From positions 1 to 34,561 of the IMG/VR virus record IMGVR_UViG_3300034683_000622: a DNA stretch of 34,561 nucleotides. One strand, 5' to 3'. Origin of the DNA: a virus. The translations under genes were made by a program, and so were the position numbers. Shown piece by piece: positions 15,811 through 26,874 of the stretch (its first letter is position 1; every line of letters begins with the position of its first letter). The notes under the pieces were generated by a model. The model had not been told where the DNA came from. It did not search any database and worked only from the letters and a program-made list of their open reading frames with translations.

Positions 15811-16768
15811 GGTAAAAATATTAGAGCTTTTCGGTGGCATAGGTGCTATTAGAAAGGCTTTTATTAATTTGAAGATACCTTATGAAGTAGTTGATTATGT
15901 AGAAATAGATAAGGCTTGTGTTAAATCATACAACGCACTTTATGGAGAAGACTATAAGCCAAAATCAGTAGTAGGATATAAAGCTCCTAATGAAAAGATA
16001 GACTTAATTATGCATGGAAGTCCTTGCCAAGACTTTTCAAGAATAGGAAAAAAACAAGGAGGAGTAAAGAATTCAGGAACTAGATCAAGCTTACTATTTG
16101 AAACAATTAGAATAATTAAAGAAATGAAAGATAAACCTAAATGGATAATTTGGGAAAATGTAAAGGGAGTCCTTGATAGAAATATGAGGGACTCTTTTTT
16201 TATTTATCTAAAAGAGCTAGAAAACCTTGGATATTAAAGCAAGTATGAAATCTTAAATGCAATGGACTTTTGGATACCTCAAAAAAGGGAGAGGATATTT
16301 GTTGTTTCATGTCTTGGAGCAAATAACTTTTCTTTTAATAAATTGGAGAGGAAAGAAACAAGACCACTAAGTGAATTTTTAGAAAAGGATGTAAGTGAAC
16401 TTTATACAATGACCCAACCTTATATGCTGAAATTTTTAAATAAAGGCATAGATAATAGTTTTAGAGGGCGACTAAAAGTGATTAAAGATTTTTCTTATAC
16501 TATTTCTACAAAACAGATGAGAGTACCCAATTCTGGAGTAATAGATATTGGAAATGGTAAATATAGGTATTTAACAGAAAGAGAATGTTTAAGACTCATG
16601 GGTTTTGATGATAGAGATATAGACAAACTAGAAGAAGTACATCCAAGAAGAAAAAATTGCACCTCAAGTAAACTATATAAACAGGCTGGCAATTCTATTG
16701 TAGTTGATTTTTTAATGGCTATTATAAAAGAAATTTATAGAATGGAGGTAGTAAATGCAAGTAAATGA
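15803..16768 (+). pseudogene. C5-cytosine DNA methyltransferase with one in-frame stop
   Basis: A single reading frame carries all main C5-cytosine methyltransferase motifs: motif I LELFGGIGAIRKAF (SAM binding), PCQDFS with catalytic Cys75, WENV at 117-120, QKRERIF, RYLTERECLRLMGF and the C-terminal QAGNSIVVDF. It is interrupted only by TAA at 16235-16237, just after LENLGY. The frame continues without any shift to 16768 (KYEILNAMDFWIPQKRERIF follows). The ATG 16262 after the stop lacks a good ribosome binding site, so a separately translated second half is unlikely. A Trp stands where relatives usually have Gly (DFGIPQ). ICE-borne methylases of this kind protect incoming DNA from restriction. 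Start ATG 15803 overlaps topB. Confidence 0.88.
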
Positions 16769-19700
16769 TTTTAAGAATATACAAGAAGCAATAAAGTATG
16801 AAGTTTTGCAAGATGAAAAAGAATATTTAAAACTCTTAAAAGTTATAGGCAATAATCAGAAATATGATTTTTCTAGCCAACTAAGTATATACAACAAAGA
16901 ACCTGAAGCTAGAGCTTGTGCGACATTTGATATGTGGAAGAAATATTTCGGTCGAGTTGTTATGAGAGGTCAAAAAGGTATTCCAATTTTAGTTGGAAGT
17001 GATATAAATCAAAGAATTTCATATATCTTTGATATTAGTCAGACCACATCAATGGATAGGAATATTAATGAGGTTAGCTTATGGCAGTTTGATCACGAAA
17101 ACCATAACGAGGCTTTAAAAGAAATAATAAATTCTTCTTCATTTGAAGCTATTGATTCACTTAATGAAAATATATTTTCTTTGAGCCGAATTTATGGAGA
17201 TGAATATATTAATTTAGCTCTTGCTGATTTGAGAATAGATATAGAGGATAGACTTAGCTTTGAAAAGTTTATGAGAGACTCAATATCCTATGCGGTAGCT
17301 AATAGGTTTAATACAGTCTATCCTATGGATATGGAAAATTTAAAAAATAATTTTTTGAGGATTAATACAATTTCTTTAGAACAGATAGGTCTTGTAATAT
17401 CAAGGGTTAGTGAAGATATTATAGATAGAACAATAGAAAAATCTAAGGAAATGGATCGTGCTAGGCTGCTGACAGAAAGAGCTGCTGCCGACTATAATAG
17501 AGATATAGAAAATATAAATGAAGATAGAGGAGGTCAAAATGATTTATATAGACGAGATGATAGGTCAAGAAGTAGAGATGGACGAGTTTTCACAGATGGA
17601 AGCGACAGAGGAAATAGCAATGAAGATCGAAGAGAAAACCTTGGACGTGATGGAGAAGGATCTGGAATTTATGGAGAGATTCCCGAATCCAACATACGCA
17701 GTTCTAAGACTATCTTACCTAGTAGGGAGCGAGGACATGGAGAACTGGAAGAAACTTCAGGAAATGTACGAGGAGAAAACACTCTTGAACCATCTGAAAG
17801 AAATTCAGAATCAGGCAGTGGACTTTATCAAGAGAGAAAAAGTCAAGATGATGAAAGCACAAGGATTGACAGAGAAGATGATGAGAGAGAATCCAGAGGA
17901 ATACCAAGGACAGATGAACAACTTGATGGCAACAGTGAAGAAAATGGCAATCAAGGAATACGTGGAAGCTTAGAAAATGAAATAAGCCAAGAAAAGGAAG
18001 CTGATGAAGCTTCTTTTTTTGATGGCAAAAACACTGAAAACGGAAAAGATTACTGGATTGTAGAATTTAATGAAAACCACGAATTAGTTCCTGATTATAG
18101 TGGGCAGATATTAACTAAAGACTTAATTAATGTCCTAAGACAAAAGGATATTGATGTTAAAGACCATAATCAAACTCTTGGAGAAAATGAATTTGGAGAA
18201 ATGATTGATGATTATATCGGATATTTCAAATTCTATTTTGACCATTATGTAGATGGCGAAGTTGTCGAGCATTATAGGATTGACCTTGGTGATGGTGAAG
18301 AAGTAAATGAGCGTGAATTTTCATATTTAGAAGAGCAAGTTGCACTAAGTGAGGAAAAATCTTTACAGGAAGAAGTTAAGGAAAATATAGAGCCTAAATT
18401 TAAGATAGGTGATCAGGTTAGATATAAAGATAAGGACTTTACCATTACAGATTTTGATGAACTAAGTGGAGGACTTAAAACTGTCACTATCAGAGATAAT
18501 ATGGAATATATGGGAGGTATGATTAGGGGGTCGGAAGTAATTCCATATAGAAACGATTCACACCTTGAAGAAATATTTGAAAATCTAAGTCAAACATCAG
18601 AAAAACTAGCAGTAAAAGTTGGTAAAGAATTTATTTTAGAAGATGAGAATACCTTTGATGGAATTAACTTAATTGAAACAGGAACTAAGGTGGAAGTTAA
18701 TGGGGAAAAATATCCTTTATATAAGGGTGAAACATTTGAAGAAAGTAGAAAGATTGATGACCTTTTAGATAGTGGAAATTATGAGATATATAAGTTATCT
18801 GAGCATGAAAAACAAATTGAAAGAGAAGTAGAGCAAGAAAGCTTTATAGATAACCACAATCTTGAAATTGACCAAATGATGGATAGATACAATGTCCCAA
18901 GACAAGCAGCCGAAAACTTATTGAGGGGTAAAGAAGATTTAAAGAATCTAGGCTATGAACCTAATAAGGAAAGGCTAAGTTTTACTAGAAATTATGAGTT
19001 GAAAAATCATATCTACTCGGAATACCTAACACCATCAGAAAAGTTAGATAAAAATATCAAAGCTATTAAAATGCTCAAAAGACTTGAAAATGAAAATAGG
19101 AGTCCAAGAAAGTATGAACAAGTCTATCTTGCTGATTATTTAGGTTGGGGAGGTCTTGCCGATGTCTTTGATGAAGAAAAGGGAGGACAATGGTTAGAAG
19201 CAAGAAATATTTTAAAAGAAAATTTAACGAATGAAGAGTATTTGAATGCTAAAGAGTCTACTTTAACATCCTTTTATACACCTAGAGAGGTAATGGATGG
19301 AATATATAAGACTCTAACAGATATGGGTTTTAAGACTGGGAATATCCTTGAACCATCTGCAGGGGTCGGTAATTTTATTGGTAATATGCCAAGTGAAATA
19401 CAAGGCTCTAAAGTATATGGAGTAGAAAAAGATAGTCTAAGCGGAAGAATAGCAAGAGAGCTTTATCCTGAAGCAAATATTCAAATTAAAGGATTTGAAG
19501 AAACAAACTTCTCAAATAACTTCTTTGATTTAGTAATTGGAAATGTACCCTTTGGAGATTTTAAAGTTAACGATCGTGAATATAACAGAAATAACTTTCT
19601 GATTCACGATTATTTTTTTGCAAAGTCAATAGACAAGGTTAGGAATGGAGGAATTATTGCCTTCATAACATCATCTGGAACTATGGATAAAAAAGATGAA

Positions 19701-22700
19701 TCTGTTAGAAAATATATTAATGCAAGATGTGAGTTTTTAGGAGCTATGAGGCTACCTAATACAACATTTAAAGGACTTGCTGGTACAGAAGTTACTTCAG
19801 ATATTATTTTTCTAAAGAAGAGAGATTCAGTTATTGAAAGAGATGATGATTGGATACACCTATCAACTGATAAAAAGGGTTTAACCTACAATAAATATTT
19901 TGTAGATAATCCTCATATGGTATTAGGGGATATGAAAGAAGTATCTGGTAGATTTGGAAATACTATTACTTGTGATGAAAAAGAAGAAAATCTAAAAGAT
20001 TTAATGGATCTTGCAAGTAAGGAAATATCTTCAAATTCAAAATATGAAGAGGTCGAACTATTGGAAGATGAAGAATTAAGTCTTCCAGCAACAGATGACG
20101 TTAAAAACTTTTCTTACACTATTATTGACGAAGAGGTCTACCTTAGAGAAAACTCAGTCTTAATTAAGCAAAATATATCAGATAAAAATAAAGAAAAGAT
20201 AAAAGATTACCTTGATGTAATGAATGCTTTAAAAAATGTAATAGAAAAGCAAAAGGACGATTTTTCTGATGAAGAAATAAAAGAGTCACAAGCAAAGTTA
20301 AATGAAGTCTATGATAACTTTTCAAAGAAACATGGCTTTATTAACTCCTTATCAAATACTAGAGCCTTAAAGGAAGACTCAAACTTTCCTTTGGTATCAT
20401 CAATAGAAATACTTGATGATGAGGATAATTTCAAAGCTAAGAGTGATATATTTTCAAAAAGAACAATAACAAAGGCAAAAGTAGTAGACCATGTAGATAC
20501 TTCCCTTGAAGCTTTAGTCTTATCTGTTTCACAAAAAGGATATGTAGATTTTAAATATATGGAATCTATCACAAGTAAAGATAGGGATACCTTAATTGGT
20601 GAGCTTGAGGGCGAGATATTTTTAGATATTAAGGATACAGACCTAATAAATAACAGAATGCCTTTTGAGAACTTTGACAATGACGATCCATTTCATTTTT
20701 CATATGTATCATCTGATGAATATTTAAGTGGTAATATCAGAGAGAAAATTGGCTATCTCAATTCATATATCGGAGAAATTGAAAATGTAATAGATTTAGC
20801 ACCTTCTGAAAAGAAAGATACATTATTAAACGAGTTAGGCAAACTCAAATATCAAAGAGAAAAATTACAAGAAGTTATGCCTGAAGAACTTACGGCTTCT
20901 GATATAAATGTAAGGTTAGGAGCAACTTGGATACCTCAAAAAGATATAGAAGACTTTACTTTTAATCTTTTAAAAACACCAGGTTATGGTAGGTGGAATA
21001 TAAATGTTAGGTTTTCACCACATACAAGTGAATGGAACATTGAAGGTAAAAGTGTTGACTCGGCTAATGACCTTGCTAACATGACTTATGGTACAAGTAG
21101 AGTAAATGCTTATAAGCTAATTGAAAATGCCCTTAATCTAAAAGATACAAAGGTATTTGACCAAGTAATAAATGATGATGGGTCTAAGACTTCTGTACTG
21201 AATAAAAAAGAAACTATGCTTGCAAGTCAAAAGCAAGAACTGATTAAAGAAGAATTTAAGAATTGGATATTTGAAGATCCTGATAGAAGATATAGGCTAG
21301 AAAAGATTTATAATGAAAAATTCAATTCAATTAGAAATAGAGAATTTGATGGTTCTAACTTAACTTTTGATGGAATGAATACTGAAATCAGACTTAGAGA
21401 ACATCAGAAAAATGCCATAGCAAGGACTTTATATGGTGGAAACACACTACTTGCCCATGTAGTAGGAGCAGGAAAAACTTTTGAAATGGTGGCTTCTGCT
21501 ATGGAATCTAAAAAGTTAGGACTTGCAAGTAAATCATTATTTGTAGTTCCTAACCATCTAACCACTCAAATTGGTAGAGAGTTTATGCAGTTATATCCGT
21601 CAGCAAATATTATGGTGGCCGATAAAAAAGACTTTCAACCCAAAAATAGAAAAAGATTTATTGGTAGGATTGCAACGGGAGAATATGATGCGGTCATCAT
21701 AGGACACTCTCAATTTGAAAAAATACCAATGTCCAAGGAATACCAGGTAAGGCATATACAAGACCAAATAGATGATATAGTTTCCTTTATTGATGAGAAC
21801 AAAAGAAATAGAGGAGAAAATTTCACAGTTAAACAACTGGAAAAGACAAAGAAGAAACTCTTGGTAAGACTTGAAAAACTAAATGATGACTTTAAAAAAG
21901 ATGATGTAATAACCTTTGAAGAACTAGGAGTAGATAAGTTATTTATAGACGAAGCTCATAATTACAAAAACTTATTTTTGCATACAAAGATGAGAAATGT
22001 GGCTGGTATCGGTCAGAGTGAAGCCTTTAAGTCTTCGGATATGTATATGAAATGTAGGTATATGGATGAAATGACAGATGGAAAGGGAGTTGTGTTTGCT
22101 ACTGGTACACCAATATCAAATTCAATGACTGAGCTTTATACTATGCAAAGATACCTTCAGTATGATGATTTAAAGGCAAGAGGATTAGAACATTTTGACG
22201 CTTGGGCTTCTACTTTTGGAGAAACAGAAAACACCTTTGAATTATCTCCAGAAGGTACTGGATATAGGCAAAAGACAAGATTTTCAAAGTTTTATAACTT
22301 GCCAGAGTTGATGTCTATGTTTAAAGAAGTAGCAGATATAAAGACTTCAGATATGTTGAATTTGCCAGTACCAGAAGCAAATTTTGAAGTTATTAAGACA
22401 AAACCTACTGAGGAACAAAAAGAAATATTAGAAGCTATTTCAGAAAGAGCAGACGCAGTTAGAAATAACCAAGTAGAACCAACAGAAGATAATATGCTAA
22501 AGATTACAAATGATGGTAAAAAACTTGCCCTAGACCAAAGATTAATAAATCCACTACTTCCAGATGATCCTAATTCAAAGGTAAATGTATGCGTTAAAAA
22601 CGTCTTTAGTATCTGGGATAAGACAAAAGAAAATTCATCAACCCAATTAGTGTTTTCAGATATGTCTACACCAAAAGGAGATGGAGAATTTAATATCTAT

Positions 22701-24395
22701 GATGATATTAGAAATAAGCTAGTGAATATGGGAATACCTAAAGAAGAAATAGCCTTTATCCACGAAGCAGATACAGACAAACAAAAAGATGAATTATTCT
22801 CTAAGGTAAGAAGAGGAGAAGTAAGAGTATTATTAGGCTCTACTCAAAAAATGGGAGCAGGTACAAATGTACAAAATAAATTAATAGCCTTACACGATTT
22901 AGACGTTCCGTGGAGACCGTCTGACCTAGAGCAAAGAAGTGGTAGAATTGTTCGTCAAGGTAATGAAAATGATAAGGTAAATATATTTAGATATGTAACA
23001 GAAAATACCTTTGACGCCTATTTATGGCAGACTATAGAAAATAAGCAGAAATTCATATCCCAAATTATGACTTCAAAAACTCCAGTAAGAGTTGCAGAAG
23101 ATGTTGATGAAGCAAGTCTATCTTATTCAGAAATTAAGGCTTTAGCTACTGGCAATCCTCTGATTAAAGAAAAAATGGATTTAGATAACGAAGTTACAAA
23201 GCTAAAAATGCTGGAAGCAAACTATAAGTCTAATAAATATAAGCTTGAAGATAAGGTAAATAAGATTTATCCTCAGAGTATTTTAAAAACTGAAGTGGAA
23301 ATACAAGCAGTTAAAGAAGATATTGCAAGTGTTGAGAACTTAGGAGAAGGAGATAGTAAATTCACTTCAATTAGTCTTGGTGGAAATAAAATTTTAGATA
23401 AGAAAGAAGCTGGAGATAAGCTATTAGAAGAAATAAAAAAAGTAAAGATAAATGATAGCAAGGTCATTGGTAAATATAGAAATTTAGACTTACAAGTTTC
23501 ATATAACTTTATGACTAATACTCACACCTTTAAACTTTTAGGAAAAGCAGAATACTTAGGAGAGTTTTCAAACTCTACTGATGGAAATATAACAAGGCTT
23601 GATAATGCCATTGAAAAAATGCCTTCAAGACTTGAGAGGTTAAATCAAAACCTTGAAAACTATAAAGAATCTTTAGAAAATGCCAAAGTAGAATTAACCA
23701 AACCATTTGAAAAAGCAGATGAGTTAAGGGATAAGACACTAAGACTAGCTGAAATTAATAAACTTTTAGATATGGGAGAAGTGGAAGAGTTAGAGAACCA
23801 ATCACCATTATTAGAAGATTTAAAGAGGGCGATAGTTGATTATTCTAACTACGAGTTTTCAGAATCTAATAGCTATGAAGACTTCGACAAACTATACCCC
23901 GATTTAAGTCATATAGGACTTGCCTATACAGAAACTCCTGATGGTAAGCACTCTATTCAATATGAGGTAAATTTGGAAGAAAAAACATGGACTCAGTATG
24001 TGGATAATGTTGCTATTAGAACAGAATCTTTTGTAGAAGAAGATATATCAAATTCACAAGCTATTAAAGATATGACTGAAGCCATAAAGATGTCAAGTTT
24101 TGATGATCTGGCATCAGTAGATGAAGAAGATTTAAAACAAGCTCTAGGACTAGAAATAGATGATGACGGAAACTTCTATGACCCACTAGCAAAAGATCTT
24201 GACAATGATGGAATATCAGATAGGTATGACAATGATTTTAAGGATAGTGATTACTTTGAATCAACTTATGATGTAGAGGATAATCTTCACGCAAGGGAAG
24301 AGAAACCATCAATATTAGGACAAATATCAAAATTCAAATCGGAAGAAGAAAAAGATAAAAATCAAGAAAAAAGTGAAAAAGGACAAGAAAGATAG
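16755..24395 (+). CDS. Giant polyvalent protein: adenine methylase-like plus SNF2 helicase
   Basis: A 2546-residue multidomain protein typical of Tn1549/CTn elements. The N-terminal ArdC/LPD-like region (1-130) contains [20 protein letters not shown] disordered Asp/Arg/Glu/Gly-rich linker (about 250-420) is followed by polyvalent-protein-associated domains (about 420-800). An N6-adenine methylase-like domain has EPSAGVGNF at 866-874 and NVPF at 930-933 in place of NPPY. The SNF2-type helicase has GAGKT at 1571-1575, DEAH at 1732-1735, and motif [12 protein letters not shown] at about 2060. A coiled-coil region and a Ca-loop-like segment ([14 protein letters not shown], about 2480) precede a basic tail. 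It probably remodels or protects transferred DNA. ATG 16755 follows GGAGG. The linker DNA also carries a second gene in another frame. Confidence 0.92.
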   Translation: MQVNDFKNIQEAIKYEVLQDEKEYLKLLKVIGNNQKYDFSSQLSIYNKEPEARACATFDMWKKYFGRVVMRGQKGIPILVGSDINQRISYIFDISQTTSMDRNINEVSLWQFDHENHNEALKEIINSSSFEAIDSLNENIFSLSRIYGDEYINLALADLRIDIEDRLSFEKFMRDSISYAVANRFNTVYPMDMENLKNNFLRINTISLEQIGLVISRVSEDIIDRTIEKSKEMDRARLLTERAAADYNRDIENINEDRGGQNDLYRRDDRSRSRDGRVFTDGSDRGNSNEDRRENLGRDGEGSGIYGEIPESNIRSSKTILPSRERGHGELEETSGNVRGENTLEPSERNSESGSGLYQERKSQDDESTRIDREDDERESRGIPRTDEQLDGNSEENGNQGIRGSLENEISQEKEADEASFFDGKNTENGKDYWIVEFNENHELVPDYSGQILTKDLINVLRQKDIDVKDHNQTLGENEFGEMIDDYIGYFKFYFDHYVDGEVVEHYRIDLGDGEEVNEREFSYLEEQVALSEEKSLQEEVKENIEPKFKIGDQVRYKDKDFTITDFDELSGGLKTVTIRDNMEYMGGMIRGSEVIPYRNDSHLEEIFENLSQTSEKLAVKVGKEFILEDENTFDGINLIETGTKVEVNGEKYPLYKGETFEESRKIDDLLDSGNYEIYKLSEHEKQIEREVEQESFIDNHNLEIDQMMDRYNVPRQAAENLLRGKEDLKNLGYEPNKERLSFTRNYELKNHIYSEYLTPSEKLDKNIKAIKMLKRLENENRSPRKYEQVYLADYLGWGGLADVFDEEKGGQWLEARNILKENLTNEEYLNAKESTLTSFYTPREVMDGIYKTLTDMGFKTGNILEPSAGVGNFIGNMPSEIQGSKVYGVEKDSLSGRIARELYPEANIQIKGFEETNFSNNFFDLVIGNVPFGDFKVNDREYNRNNFLIHDYFFAKSIDKVRNGGIIAFITSSGTMDKKDESVRKYINARCEFLGAMRLPNTTFKGLAGTEVTSDIIFLKKRDSVIERDDDWIHLSTDKKGLTYNKYFVDNPHMVLGDMKEVSGRFGNTITCDEKEENLKDLMDLASKEISSNSKYEEVELLEDEELSLPATDDVKNFSYTIIDEEVYLRENSVLIKQNISDKNKEKIKDYLDVMNALKNVIEKQKDDFSDEEIKESQAKLNEVYDNFSKKHGFINSLSNTRALKEDSNFPLVSSIEILDDEDNFKAKSDIFSKRTITKAKVVDHVDTSLEALVLSVSQKGYVDFKYMESITSKDRDTLIGELEGEIFLDIKDTDLINNRMPFENFDNDDPFHFSYVSSDEYLSGNIREKIGYLNSYIGEIENVIDLAPSEKKDTLLNELGKLKYQREKLQEVMPEELTASDINVRLGATWIPQKDIEDFTFNLLKTPGYGRWNINVRFSPHTSEWNIEGKSVDSANDLANMTYGTSRVNAYKLIENALNLKDTKVFDQVINDDGSKTSVLNKKETMLASQKQELIKEEFKNWIFEDPDRRYRLEKIYNEKFNSIRNREFDGSNLTFDGMNTEIRLREHQKNAIARTLYGGNTLLAHVVGAGKTFEMVASAMESKKLGLASKSLFVVPNHLTTQIGREFMQLYPSANIMVADKKDFQPKNRKRFIGRIATGEYDAVIIGHSQFEKIPMSKEYQVRHIQDQIDDIVSFIDENKRNRGENFTVKQLEKTKKKLLVRLEKLNDDFKKDDVITFEELGVDKLFIDEAHNYKNLFLHTKMRNVAGIGQSEAFKSSDMYMKCRYMDEMTDGKGVVFATGTPISNSMTELYTMQRYLQYDDLKARGLEHFDAWASTFGETENTFELSPEGTGYRQKTRFSKFYNLPELMSMFKEVADIKTSDMLNLPVPEANFEVIKTKPTEEQKEILEAISERADAVRNNQVEPTEDNMLKITNDGKKLALDQRLINPLLPDDPNSKVNVCVKNVFSIWDKTKENSSTQLVFSDMSTPKGDGEFNIYDDIRNKLVNMGIPKEEIAFIHEADTDKQKDELFSKVRRGEVRVLLGSTQKMGAGTNVQNKLIALHDLDVPWRPSDLEQRSGRIVRQGNENDKVNIFRYVTENTFDAYLWQTIENKQKFISQIMTSKTPVRVAEDVDEASLSYSEIKALATGNPLIKEKMDLDNEVTKLKMLEANYKSNKYKLEDKVNKIYPQSILKTEVEIQAVKEDIASVENLGEGDSKFTSISLGGNKILDKKEAGDKLLEEIKKVKINDSKVIGKYRNLDLQVSYNFMTNTHTFKLLGKAEYLGEFSNSTDGNITRLDNAIEKMPSRLERLNQNLENYKESLENAKVELTKPFEKADELRDKTLRLAEINKLLDMGEVEELENQSPLLEDLKRAIVDYSNYEFSESNSYEDFDKLYPDLSHIGLAYTETPDGKHSIQYEVNLEEKTWTQYVDNVAIRTESFVEEDISNSQAIKDMTEAIKMSSFDDLASVDEEDLKQALGLEIDDDGNFYDPLAKDLDNDGISDRYDNDFKDSDYFESTYDVEDNLHAREEKPSILGQISKFKSEEEKDKNQEKSEKGQER
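17539..17973 (+). CDS. Overprinted TnpV-like protein inside the helicase gene
   Basis: A 144-codon frame in the +1 register of the giant gene. ATG 17539 is preceded by AGAGGAGG (17526-17533) with five bases between, one of the better initiation sites in the window; the frame is also open to an earlier ATG at 17518 without such a site. The protein is well-behaved: mixed hydrophobic and charged helices, with [35 protein letters not shown], and a C-terminal half with [20 protein letters not shown]. Spacing of L-x-HL-x-EI-x3-A, QG-x-TE, and the MNN then EYV ending resembles the TnpV family of transposon proteins (remembered, not searched). The host frame here is low-complexity linker. Expression is inferred from the RBS. 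Confidence 0.65.
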   Translation: MIYIDEMIGQEVEMDEFSQMEATEEIAMKIEEKTLDVMEKDLEFMERFPNPTYAVLRLSYLVGSEDMENWKKLQEMYEEKTLLNHLKEIQNQAVDFIKREKVKMMKAQGLTEKMMRENPEEYQGQMNNLMATVKKMAIKEYVEA

Positions 24396-24396
24396 A

Positions 24397-24420
24397 GGAG
24401 GGCGAAAAGCTCTCCTTATT
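24397..24420 (+). terminator. Weak hairpin between helicase and SSB genes
   Basis: Stem GGAGGGC (24397-24403) with GCTCTCC (24409-24415), one G-T wobble, GAAAA loop, followed by a mixed T/A tract rather than a clean T run. It may attenuate or protect mRNA rather than terminate. Confidence 0.4.
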
Positions 24421-24438
24421 TAATACAAGGAGGAAATT

Positions 24439-25095
24439 ATGGAATACAAAGATATTAGAGAAAACTTAGAAGAAATGATGAATGATAATTACAAGGATTT
24501 TATAAAAGCACTTGTGAGCATAGAAAAAGGTGTTAATGATGAAAAGGCACTTGAAGAAGTCTATGTCTTATACATGAATAATGACACAACAGGTCTACTA
24601 AGTGATGACTTTGACTATATGATTGATGATATGAAAGAACAAGGTAAGATTGTTGAAAATGTCAGTGATATTGAAGAAAAAGATGATCTTATAAATCTCG
24701 TGGGTAATATAGTTGGCGAAGTAGAAAATCTTGAAAGAGAAAATGCTAATGGAGAAAAGTTTAAAGTAAGTAATTTTTCAATTGTTTCAAAAGATGACGA
24801 TGGGAATAAAATTTATACCAATTGTTCAGCCTATGGAGATAAGACAAAAGATTTAGATAACCTAAAACAAGGAGATTTTGTTAAAATATTTGGTCAAGTA
24901 AAAACAAGCATTGACAACAACGGAAAGGAACATAAAAATGTTCGTATTTTGTCTTCTAAACTCTTAAAAGCAAAAGAACAAGTAAAGAGTCAAGACAAGG
25001 ATAAAAAGTCCATATTAAGGCAAATAAAAAGCTTTAAGACAGACGATGAAACTAAATCAAACAAGAAAGACCATAGCAAAGGTGCAGAAAGATAA
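24439..25095 (+). CDS. Two-domain SSB-like protein with helicase-like C-terminal tail
   Basis: A 218-residue protein. Residues 1-75 form an acidic helical domain (YKDIRENLEEMMNDNYKDF) known from hypothetical ICE proteins. Residues about 85-175 form an OB-fold like that of the SSB-like gene at 4314 (NLVGNIVGEVENL, FSIVSKDDDGNKIYTNCSAY, GDFVKIFGQV, NVRILSSKLLKAKEQ). The last 30 residues (KKSILRQIKSFK, ending KGAER) align without gaps to the last 30 of the giant helicase. ATG 24439 follows AAGGAGG. It is the last gene before a strong terminator, and is transcribed after the helicase gene; a joint role in single-strand DNA handling is inferred. Confidence 0.75.
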   Translation: MEYKDIRENLEEMMNDNYKDFIKALVSIEKGVNDEKALEEVYVLYMNNDTTGLLSDDFDYMIDDMKEQGKIVENVSDIEEKDDLINLVGNIVGEVENLERENANGEKFKVSNFSIVSKDDDGNKIYTNCSAYGDKTKDLDNLKQGDFVKIFGQVKTSIDNNGKEHKNVRILSSKLLKAKEQVKSQDKDKKSILRQIKSFKTDDETKSNKKDHSKGAER

Positions 25096-25100
25096 ATATC

Positions 25101-25129
25101 GGCAGTCTTCGGACTGCCTTTATTTTTTT
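25101..25129 (+). terminator. Strong UUCG-loop terminator
   Basis: Perfect seven-base stem GGCAGTC (25101-25107) / GACTGCC (25112-25118) with TTCG tetraloop and a T-rich tail (TTTATTTTTTT), five bases after the SSB-like gene. Confidence 0.9.
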
Positions 25130-25156
25130 GCTTTTTTAAAGTGATATATCAATTGA

Positions 25157-25186
25157 TTGAAAATAACCTATAGTTAATGTTATAAT
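25157..25186 (+). promoter_or_regulatory. Sigma-70-type promoter of the truncated regulator
   Basis: TTGAAA at 25157-25162 and TATAAT at 25181-25186 with an 18-base spacer, about 90 bases before the ATG of the truncated Xre-type gene. It now points into the prophage-like segment, so it may drive the truncated tail-protein frame and lysis genes. Confidence 0.6.
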
Positions 25187-25273
25187 AGATTTGTATGTAA
25201 TAACAAACATAAGTATTTTTTAAATGTATATATGTACGAGATTAGCTATCGAAAAAATAATCTTGGAGGTTAT

Positions 25274-25339
25274 ATGGAATTAAGTTATAAAAGGTTATTT
25301 AAAAAACTTATTGATTTAGATATGCAACATAGATCGTAG
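25274..25339 (+). pseudogene. 5' stub of an Xre-type helix-turn-helix regulator
   Basis: ATG 25274 follows GGAGG and begins MELSYKRLFKKLIDLDM, which is the conserved N-terminus of small Xre/HTH_26-type regulators common in these elements (relatives continue with a basic stretch and the helix-turn-helix). Here the frame ends after 21 codons at 25339, since the sequence changes to unrelated prophage-like DNA around 25,326-25,335. The complete gene would have about 65-70 codons. The recognition-helix portion is lost, so this is a fragment. Confidence 0.7.
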
Positions 25340-26792
25340 TGGTGGAACACCTGATAACTATTTTGGTAGTGTATCAGTTTCATCTCAATTTATTACACTT
25401 GGAGATGAAGGTGAAGCCAACTACGAATTTGAAATAGAATCTGCTGGTTTTTATGATGTAGCCATTCGCTTTTCTTTTCCTTTCTGGGACAAGAATACTA
25501 TCCATGTTTCGCTTGACGGAATAAATAAGGTATTTAGTGAGAGTAGGTTATGGTGGCCATACTGGAGAACAACTTGCTGGAGCTCTTTGGCTTCGAGTGT
25601 ATATCTTTCAGCTGGAACTCATACTGTCACAGTTAGTTCCTCAGTAACAGGAGTACAGTTCTATGGATTTCGGGTATGTTCAAGCTTTAGTGAAGAGCCT
25701 TCTGCTGGAGAGGCTGACTTCATGTTATCCCCTCGCCAGTTTAAAGATGTGAACGGTTTAATGGTTCAGCCCGATCGAGGATTTAAATTGACAACGGAAG
25801 TACTTCGTAGAAAGCCTGATTCAGCACTAATTTGGTATGAGGACTTTCGAGATGAAAATCCGCTTCCATCCAGCTATTGGACAACATTAAGCGGAGAGTG
25901 GGAGGTGTGGCAGAACAAGAATGATCCAGCTACTCGCCCTTATTCACAGCTTGATGGACATGGGAGGTTGGCGTGGAAATATAATGGTTTCTCAGATGTC
26001 CATCTAAGAGCGAGATTAGCTTTTCCTTCAGATGGAAGTGGTCGAGCTGGCATTTTTTGTGGAGAACTCTTTTGCTGTTTAAATATTAATTCACAGCGTA
26101 TTGAACTATATAATGGTTCTACTCTAATCGGAAGCTATGCAACCGAAATTTCTAAAACTCCATCATCAGATCTTCGCTCAAATCCAAGAATGTACACCAT
26201 TGAAATGAGGATACGTAGTAATTCTGTAAGGGTTTATTCTGGAGCAAGTAGTATTTTGCGATTCACAGCGTCGCTTGATGGTTATTCAGGTGGTTATGCC
26301 GGAGTTCAATCTGATGGACGTATTCTATGTGAATTAATAAGATTAGGAGATGCCTGGACTTATGAACCTTATGAAAGATTTGATGTAATCTTCCCAGATG
26401 GAACAAGAACGGAGTATGGGAGACTAGAAAGAACTGGTGTTACATGGGATAGTGAGTTTCAGGTTTTTACAGTTAACAGTGATGTGGAGGAAGCTTCAAC
26501 AAGAAGTCAGGATATTTCCATGGATTATGATTTCTTTCACTCGGGGCTTTTATCATTGATCTGTGGAAATGACTATTCAGTAAAGATTGTGCCTAAGGAC
26601 ATTAATGTATGGATTTCGCGCCTATTTCTCGGGGATGCTGATGGTTTCTCGATTCTTTACTACCAAGACGTGGATAGCCTAGTCTATTGGGCAAATGAGG
26701 CGGCGTATCGATGGAAGCTTAGGGGGATTGCGATATGGTCTCTGGGACAGGAGGATATGAGGTTATGGGAAGCCTTACCTAAACAAATATAA
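25320..26792 (+). pseudogene. 5'-truncated phage tail/host-recognition protein with GH18-like end
   Basis: The frame is open from 25320 with no good start; the TTG at 25587 is internal to a clear domain. Order: a carbohydrate-binding beta-sandwich like CBM6/35 (about 25,335-25,690; GEANYEFEIESAGFYDVAI, then LSAGTHTVTVSS), a laminin-G/concanavalin-like module (about 25,830-26,350; VHLRARLAFPSDGSGRAGIF), then a C-terminal part ending RGIAIWSLGQEDMRLWEALP, which resembles the last strand and helix of GH18 glycosidases in phage and spore proteins. The catalytic portion of GH18 is not evident. Likely a tail-fibre or base-plate wall/glycan-binding protein. Start is lost to the junction with ICE DNA. 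Confidence 0.62.
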
Positions 26793-26808
26793 ATTAACAC
26801 ACTGAACC

Positions 26809-26841
26809 AAGAGTGTTTGCGATAATGCAGACACTCTTTTT
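26809..26841 (+). terminator. Intrinsic terminator after the tail protein
   Basis: Twelve-base stem AAGAGTGTTTGC (26809-26820) with GCAGACACTCTT (26827-26838), one T-G wobble, six-base loop GATAAT, then five T residues. Confidence 0.85.
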
Positions 26842-26874
26842 ATATATGCACCAATCATGAAGGAGGTAAAAATA

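Larger units (their letters stand above)
1..25331 (+). mobile_element. Conjugation module of a Tn1549/CTn-type ICE (partial)
   Basis: The order DUF3801, VirD4, Maff2, VirB6/TrbL, PrgI, VirB4, NlpC/P60 (CD1108 type), DUF4315, DUF4366 (CD1107 type), topoisomerase III, methylase/SNF2 polyprotein is the established backbone of Tn1549 and C. difficile CTn elements. All genes point right and most are separated by fewer than 20 bases or overlap. The left end continues outside the window. The right end is cut inside an Xre-type regulator gene near 25,331, where the prophage-like DNA starts. The relaxase, excisionase and integrase expected for a full element are not present here. Confidence 0.9.

Noticed and set aside
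16262-16768. Independent second methyltransferase gene starting at ATG 16262
   Set aside because: It is in the same frame as the first half, holds only the later motifs, and has no good ribosome binding site, so it is the downstream part of a gene cut by one stop.
25587-26792. Complete tail gene starting at TTG 25587
   Set aside because: The frame is open 267 bases upstream and the TTG falls inside a continuous beta-sandwich module, so the real start was lost at the junction.
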